7,946 bases of DNA, taken from the NCBI GenBank assembly GCA_001768965.1, contig MEMY01000048.1, positions 1-7,946 of the forward strand. The letters are read 5' to 3'. This document shows, in pieces, positions 4,989 to 7,946 of this stretch. Position 1 is the first letter of the stretch; each line of letters starts with the position of its first letter. The DNA comes from an archaeon RBG_16_50_20. Lineage in GTDB: Archaea; Thermoproteota; Bathyarchaeia; 40CM-2-53-6. The position numbers and the translations under genes were made by a program. The notes below the pieces were generated by a model. The model searched no databases, was not told where the DNA came from, and saw nothing but the letters and a program-made list of their open reading frames with translations.

Positions 4989-6665
4989 TTACTTGCCCAT
5001 GATCATGCCGTTCTCGATTGTCAGTAGTTCGGAGCTTGGAGTGTTGAGCGCTCCGAGCGGACAACCGCATCCGGAAGCATGGCCTTTGCCCTTCCTGAGT
5101 GTCCCTTTGTAGAGTCCTTGTTCTATCGTTGTGTGGTGCTCGCGTTCCCACTGTTCGATTGGGATTCCGTACTTTGGTTGGATAGCATCTCTGTACCATT
5201 CTGGGATTACGTTGAATGCGCAGAATGGGATGATTCTCATGTCTGGGCTTAGGTAGTGTATGTCGCATCTTCGCAGGCGTTCTTCGTCGTGGTTGTACTT
5301 GTCCATGAAGTGCATCATGCCGAGGAACATTGACTTGTGGTGGAATGCTCCGAGGGCGCCGTAGTCGTTCTTGACGAGGGCGTTGAAGAGGAGCTTACTA
5401 AGCGCCAATCCCTTAGGCTGCTTGTTTCTGTCGATGAAGGTCCCCATCTTGGCGAGAACCTTCGCCACGACTAGGTACTTGTTCTTACCGGATTTGAGTT
5501 CGTCCGCCTTCTCCTCAAGGTATTCGAGCATACCTTCAAGGTCCACGAATGAGGCGATTGGCACGAGCTTGTCACCGTCTTTGAAGACGTATGTCCCTGC
5601 ACCGCATGCGAAGTGGATTGAGAGCTCGTAGCGTGGCCGCTTTGTGAGGGCTTCGACGAAGTGTGTGATTGGGACGCAGCTTGGGACGGGGAACCATGAT
5701 TCCCTGTCGACTTCGCCGTTCGTCTGTTCTTCTATGCGTTGAATGCAGTCGGGGATGGTTATTCGGTACTTCTCGCGTTCTGTTTTCGATAATCTACCTG
5801 TTAGCGATACCGGTTGGAAGTTTACGGCATGGATGACGTCCATATTCCTTTGACCGAATCTGATCAAACCACCAAGTTCGTGGTCGTTAATGCTCTTGAT
5901 GACTGTTGGGACGAGGACGATTCCAAGCGCTACTTTTCTGCAGTTTTCTATTGCGATGGGTGCTTCCCAGTGGTTCTTGGGGTTGGTTCTGGGTGTTACG
6001 CCGTCGAAGCTCATGTAAACGGTGTTGACACCAGCTTCTCTGACGCGTCTCGCCATGTCTGGGTCTTGGGCGAGGTTGATGGCGTTGCTGTTCAGTTGAA
6101 TGTGTTCGACGCCTTCTTCTCTGCATATCCGGACGATGTCGACTAGATCATCGCGAAGAGTTGGTTCGCCACCGGTGATCTGAATTGCATTACCTGGAAC
6201 GGGTCTCTCTGCACGTAGCGTCTGGACCATTTGACGTATTGTGTCCTGGGTTGGTTCGTAGACGTATGCACCTTCGACGCCTTTCTTGGCGTAGAAGAAG
6301 CAGTACCAGCAGGTTAGATCGCAGCGGTTCGTAATTACCAGATTAGTCAGGCCAGAATGGCTTAGGTGGCTTGTGCATAAGCCACAGTTCGTTGGGCATG
6401 CGCACTTTTCTAACGGGACGTTCGGGTTCTCAATACCTTTCCCGTTGTGTGAGAACTTTGCGAACTTGTAGTACATGTCCGCGGAGCCGAAGTAAAGTTC
6501 CTCGACCTCGCCGTGATCGGGACATGTCTTTGCTATCCAGATTTTGCCTTCGCGTTCGAAGACATTGGCTGGAAGAATCTTGTTGCAGTCGGGACAGATG
6601 CTTCTGGTTTCTCGGATGAGTTTAGTCTCAGTCCTTTCTAATTGAATAGTTTCCACTTTTACCAC
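4989..6665 (-). CDS. tes: Radical SAM protein, tetraether lipid synthase (Tes)-like
   Basis: Tes joins the terminal methyl carbons of two saturated phytanyl chains by a radical SAM reaction, making macrocyclic archaeol and GDGT tetraethers. The 558-residue product opens with a rubredoxin/zinc-like knuckle, 'CPDC' (24-27) and 'CPDH' (48-51). A cysteine cluster (Cys88, Cys90, Cys94, Cys97) follows, then the radical SAM motif Cys115-x3-Cys119-x2-Cys122 ('CDLTCWYC') and the SAM-binding 'GGEPT' (165-169). Later cysteines (330, 354, 467, 482, 533, 535) are candidates for auxiliary iron-sulfur ligands. This N-terminal order and length match the MJ0619/MA_1486 family, for which three 4Fe-4S clusters plus a rubredoxin-like iron are known. 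The start is GTG6665 (GTG6656 alternative), with a TATA element about 40 bases upstream. The reductase homologue follows on the same strand. The family has paralogues of unknown role, so exact product specificity is inferred. Confidence 0.85.
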   Translation of the reverse strand: MVKVETIQLERTETKLIRETRSICPDCNKILPANVFEREGKIWIAKTCPDHGEVEELYFGSADMYYKFAKFSHNGKGIENPNVPLEKCACPTNCGLCTSHLSHSGLTNLVITNRCDLTCWYCFFYAKKGVEGAYVYEPTQDTIRQMVQTLRAERPVPGNAIQITGGEPTLRDDLVDIVRICREEGVEHIQLNSNAINLAQDPDMARRVREAGVNTVYMSFDGVTPRTNPKNHWEAPIAIENCRKVALGIVLVPTVIKSINDHELGGLIRFGQRNMDVIHAVNFQPVSLTGRLSKTEREKYRITIPDCIQRIEEQTNGEVDRESWFPVPSCVPITHFVEALTKRPRYELSIHFACGAGTYVFKDGDKLVPIASFVDLEGMLEYLEEKADELKSGKNKYLVVAKVLAKMGTFIDRNKQPKGLALSKLLFNALVKNDYGALGAFHHKSMFLGMMHFMDKYNHDEERLRRCDIHYLSPDMRIIPFCAFNVIPEWYRDAIQPKYGIPIEQWEREHHTTIEQGLYKGTLRKGKGHASGCGCPLGALNTPSSELLTIENGMIMGK

Positions 6666-6669
6666 CGTA

Positions 6670-6682
6670 CTAGGTGAACTAG
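6670..6682. promoter_or_regulatory. CTAG(N5)CTAG dyad near the predicted tes transcription start
   Basis: Two palindromic CTAG tetramers flank GTGAA, just upstream of the GTG6665 start and at the position where the TATA box predicts initiation (about 6679). A repressor bound here would block transcription. The tetramers are short, so chance is possible. Confidence 0.25.
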
Positions 6683-6700
6683 GGGGCGGGTTGGGTTTTT

Positions 6701-6710
6701 AGTATATTAA
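6701..6710 (-). promoter_or_regulatory. TATA box of the tes gene
   Basis: On the minus strand the segment reads TTAATATACT, a good archaeal TATA element. It predicts initiation near 6680 and a leader of about 15 bases before GTG6665. The purine-rich GGAAACC immediately upstream could act as the transcription factor B recognition element. Confidence 0.55.
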
Positions 6711-6724
6711 TGGTTTCCAAACCA
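6711..6724. promoter_or_regulatory. Operator-like inverted repeat abutting the tes TATA box
   Basis: TGGTTT and AAACCA form perfect 6-base arms around a 2-base centre, directly against the upstream edge of the TATA box. It overlaps the expected transcription factor B recognition element, so a dimeric regulator bound here could activate or repress tes. The regulator is not identifiable from the sequence. Confidence 0.4.
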
Positions 6725-7055
6725 AAACTAAGGTGAAAGGTGGGTTCTCGCCGTAATTTCAGCGTAGAATACGTAGTCTAAACAGGTTCAGACCCTCTCC
6801 AAGAGTCAAGAAATGCTCGCTTCCACTTCAGAGGGAGGGGGGGTGGGGGGGTGTATGTAGTTTTATGGCGACAACATGTTACTTTGCAATGGGCGGAAAC
6901 CTTGTTATTCTTTCTGGTCTGCTTTCCCTGCAATCGATTTTGTCTGATTTCCGGACATAGTCTTGTAGCTTATCCATTCTGAGGGTTCGTCAAGGGGGAA
7001 AGGGCAAAACGCGAAATAGAGGTAAACCCTTATTTCCCACAATTTCAAGATTTGC
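6725..7055. other. Intergenic stretch between tes and vapBC
   Basis: About 330 bases without a recognised gene. It holds the guanine tract at 6833-6851 and a very weak 32-residue minus-strand frame (ATG6977 to stop 6879). A weak TATA-like CTTATTT near 7029-7035 precedes vapB. I see no tRNA or other known structured RNA, although the segment is long enough to hide one. Confidence 0.4.
6833..6851 (+). other. Guanine tract, potential intramolecular G-quadruplex
   Basis: The plus strand reads G3-A-G7-T-G7: 17 guanines in 19 bases with single-base interruptions. Four or more G-triplets with one-base loops satisfy the usual quadruplex pattern. It lies in the divergent gap between tes (minus) and vapBC (plus), about 170 bases upstream of the tes start and 205 upstream of vapB. 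It could be a structural or regulatory element, or a site of slippage and sequencing error. Confidence 0.5.
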
Positions 7056-7322
7056 GTGCCAACGTACACTAGAGCGCGCATAACGATGAGTTTAGTGGAA
7101 GTCGACTCACGATACAGGGTGACTTTGACAAGTGACGTTCGGAAAATGGTTGAGGTTAGGAAAGGCCAGCGCGTTTACATTGTTCCCAAAGGAGACAGCT
7201 TTGTTGTCATTCCACTTAGCGACGATGTTGACTCGCAACTTCAGAAACTAATAGGAAATGTCAAGTTCAACAAGGCCGCTAGGAAGAAAGCTGAGACATT
7301 TCTATTCAAGCAGGCAAGATAG
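7056..7322 (+). CDS. vapB: AbrB/MazE-like (SpoVT-AbrB domain) antitoxin of a VapBC pair
   Basis: The 88-residue product contains a swapped-hairpin AbrB-type DNA-binding domain at about residues 12-55. Its pattern is 'VEVDSRYRVTLTSDVRKMVE' followed by 'RKGQRVYIVPKGDSFVVIPL', the canonical strand-turn-helix-strand order. A helical, basic C-terminal tail (56-88) would wrap the toxin. As an antitoxin it should neutralise the PIN nuclease encoded next and bind its own promoter. The start is uncertain. GTG7056 lies about 25 bases after a weak TATA-like CTTATTT (7029-7035) and would be leaderless. ATG7086 gives a 78-residue protein that begins right at the domain, as many family members do. Its stop codon directly abuts the toxin start (TAG at 7320-7322, TTG at 7323), the typical arrangement of a toxin-antitoxin operon. 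Confidence 0.82.
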   Translation: MPTYTRARITMSLVEVDSRYRVTLTSDVRKMVEVRKGQRVYIVPKGDSFVVIPLSDDVDSQLQKLIGNVKFNKAARKKAETFLFKQAR

Positions 7323-7745
7323 TTGTCCTACGTGGCGGACACAGAGTTTCTATTCTCGCTCAGACCTAAAGATCGGTGGACAAAGCCGACACGTAAAATT
7401 CTTCGAAAAGTCCGCCAACACGGAATCCAAGTCCGCCTCCTGGAATCTGCGGTTCAAGAAATGAGGGCAGTCCTTTTTTCCCAAGGAAAAAGCCACCGGG
7501 ATGCATATAGGAGCTTGATCCTCATCAAGACGAAACTCACAAAACATGGGATTCTGGAGGAACCAACAACCATCGACGATTACATCTTGGCAGACAAGCT
7601 CCGCGAAGAGCACGCTGAACTAACATACTTTGACTCGCTTCACGCAGCAGCCGCGCTCAGACTGAATACGATCTTGCTCACTAACGACAATGTCTACGCT
7701 CGCTGCGAAGTCAAGACAATAACGTTTGAGGAGTTGGCGAGGTAA
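7323..7745 (+). CDS. vapC: PIN-domain ribonuclease toxin (VapC family)
   Basis: VapC toxins are small Mg2+-dependent endoribonucleases that cut tRNA or rRNA when their antitoxin is lost. The 140-residue product is a single PIN domain. The acidic quartet is visible: Asp6 in 'VADTEFL', Glu46 in 'ESAVQEM', Asp104 in 'YFDSLHAAAAL' and Asp122 in 'LLTNDN'. The 'FDSLHAAAA' and 'ILLTNDN' motifs are diagnostic. The protein appears complete and active, ending 'TFEEL' as many PIN proteins do. TTG7323 immediately follows the antitoxin stop; GTG7332 is the alternative and would put the catalytic Asp at residue 3. Translational coupling to the antitoxin is likely. The substrate RNA cannot be read from the sequence. 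Confidence 0.88.
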   Translation: MSYVADTEFLFSLRPKDRWTKPTRKILRKVRQHGIQVRLLESAVQEMRAVLFSQGKSHRDAYRSLILIKTKLTKHGILEEPTTIDDYILADKLREEHAELTYFDSLHAAAALRLNTILLTNDNVYARCEVKTITFEELAR

Positions 7746-7773
7746 GCACGACAGAACATAATGTCTTAGAGAT

Positions 7774-7789
7774 CGAAAACTGATTTTCG
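7774..7789 (+). terminator. Hairpin downstream of vapC
   Basis: CGAAAA (7774-7779) and TTTTCG (7784-7789) pair around a CTGA loop, 28 bases after the vapC stop. The descending arm carries four T residues, the kind of signal archaeal RNA polymerase can terminate at. The stem is A/T-rich and weak. Confidence 0.35.
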
Positions 7790-7912
7790 CCAATTCCCCC
7801 AAAAAGTCCCATCTTGCACTTCGGTGTTCGTCCGGTAAGCAATTCTGCGGGACAGCATGTTACTCTGCGGCAAACGCGCCAGGAGAATCGACTACAGGTA
7901 AACCTCATCTGA

Positions 7913-7929
7913 GGGCCAGTATGTGGCCC
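7913..7929. repeat. GC-rich hairpin at the right edge
   Basis: GGGCCA (7913-7918) and TGGCCC (7924-7929) form a perfect 6-base stem with a 5-base loop. No T tract follows. The region 7746-7946 otherwise holds no gene I can support, so its role is unknown; it may belong to a feature beyond the window. Confidence 0.3.
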
Positions 7930-7946
7930 AGTCTGTTCGAGCAGTA

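Noticed and set aside
4825..5268. Minus-strand frame of 147 residues
   Set aside because: It overlaps the C-terminal coding part of the Tes-like gene in another frame and continues as the hydrophobic mirror of the charged plus-strand frame at 4841-4972.
5814..6146. Plus-strand frame of 110 residues
   Set aside because: It lies fully opposite the radical SAM core of the Tes-like gene and has no domain of its own.
6733..6806. Possible tRNA, from a GGTTCAGACCC T-loop-like string at 6785-6795
   Set aside because: The T-stem has a mismatch, and no matching acceptor strand, D-arm or anticodon arm is found at the required distances.
6870..7868. Imperfect direct repeat (GACAACATGTTACTTTGC near 6870 and GACAGCATGTTACTCTGC near 7851) flanking vapBC
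   Set aside because: 16 of 18 bases match, but a few such pairs are expected by chance in a window this size. There are no insertion-sequence ends or integrase to support an element boundary.
7711..7908. Minus-strand frame of 65 residues overlapping the vapC 3' end
   Set aside because: Cys/Arg/Ser-rich composition without a domain, partly opposite vapC; it looks like a shadow frame.
7892..7946. Possible C-terminus of a minus-strand gene entering from the right edge (17 residues ending in a TAG at 7892-7894)
   Set aside because: The residues look protein-like, but the stretch is too short to distinguish from chance; sequence beyond the edge is needed.

Overview
The window looks archaeal. It encodes a geranylgeranyl-reductase-family flavoprotein and a radical SAM protein that resembles tetraether lipid synthase (Tes), both used to build isoprenoid ether membranes. 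It also holds a TrmB-type regulator and a VapBC pair. Many genes have TATA-like boxes about 25-30 bases before a GTG start, the pattern of leaderless archaeal transcripts, and GTG and TTG starts are frequent. By eye the base composition is close to balanced. I suspect a TACK/Thermoproteota-type archaeon (Nitrososphaeria or Bathyarchaeia-like), but this is inference from gene content and style; the sequence holds no rRNA or other phylogenetic marker.

Layout. Positions 1-723 (minus) hold the N-terminal 241 codons of a secreted, Ig-like surface protein that runs off the left edge. After a gene-poor stretch come three plus-strand genes: an 81-residue protein with two CxxC knuckles (993-1238), molybdopterin synthase large subunit MoaE (1334-1801), and a TrmB-family regulator (TTG start, 1879-2664) with its own TATA box. 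A hairpin (2744-2765) lies in the convergent gap. The minus strand then carries a small YjbR/DUF1801-like protein (2815-3201), the geranylgeranyl reductase homologue (3306-4763) and the Tes-like radical SAM enzyme (4989-6665). A possible 43-residue plus-strand gene (4841-4972) fits inside the gap between the last two. A 390-base gap (6666-7055) contains the tes promoter with an operator-like dyad and a run of guanines able to form a G-quadruplex. A VapBC-type pair follows (7056-7322 and 7323-7745), then about 200 bases with two small hairpins and no supported gene.

How it fits together. The central theme is membrane lipid synthesis. The reductase family saturates the geranylgeranyl chains of archaeal lipids, and Tes joins the ends of two saturated chains to make macrocyclic archaeol and GDGT tetraethers. 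The two lie in the same direction with Tes upstream, so co-regulation is plausible, though the 225-base gap argues against a tight operon. The surface protein, MoaE/TrmB and VapBC blocks look like independent neighbours. I saw no rRNA, tRNA, CRISPR array or insertion sequence.
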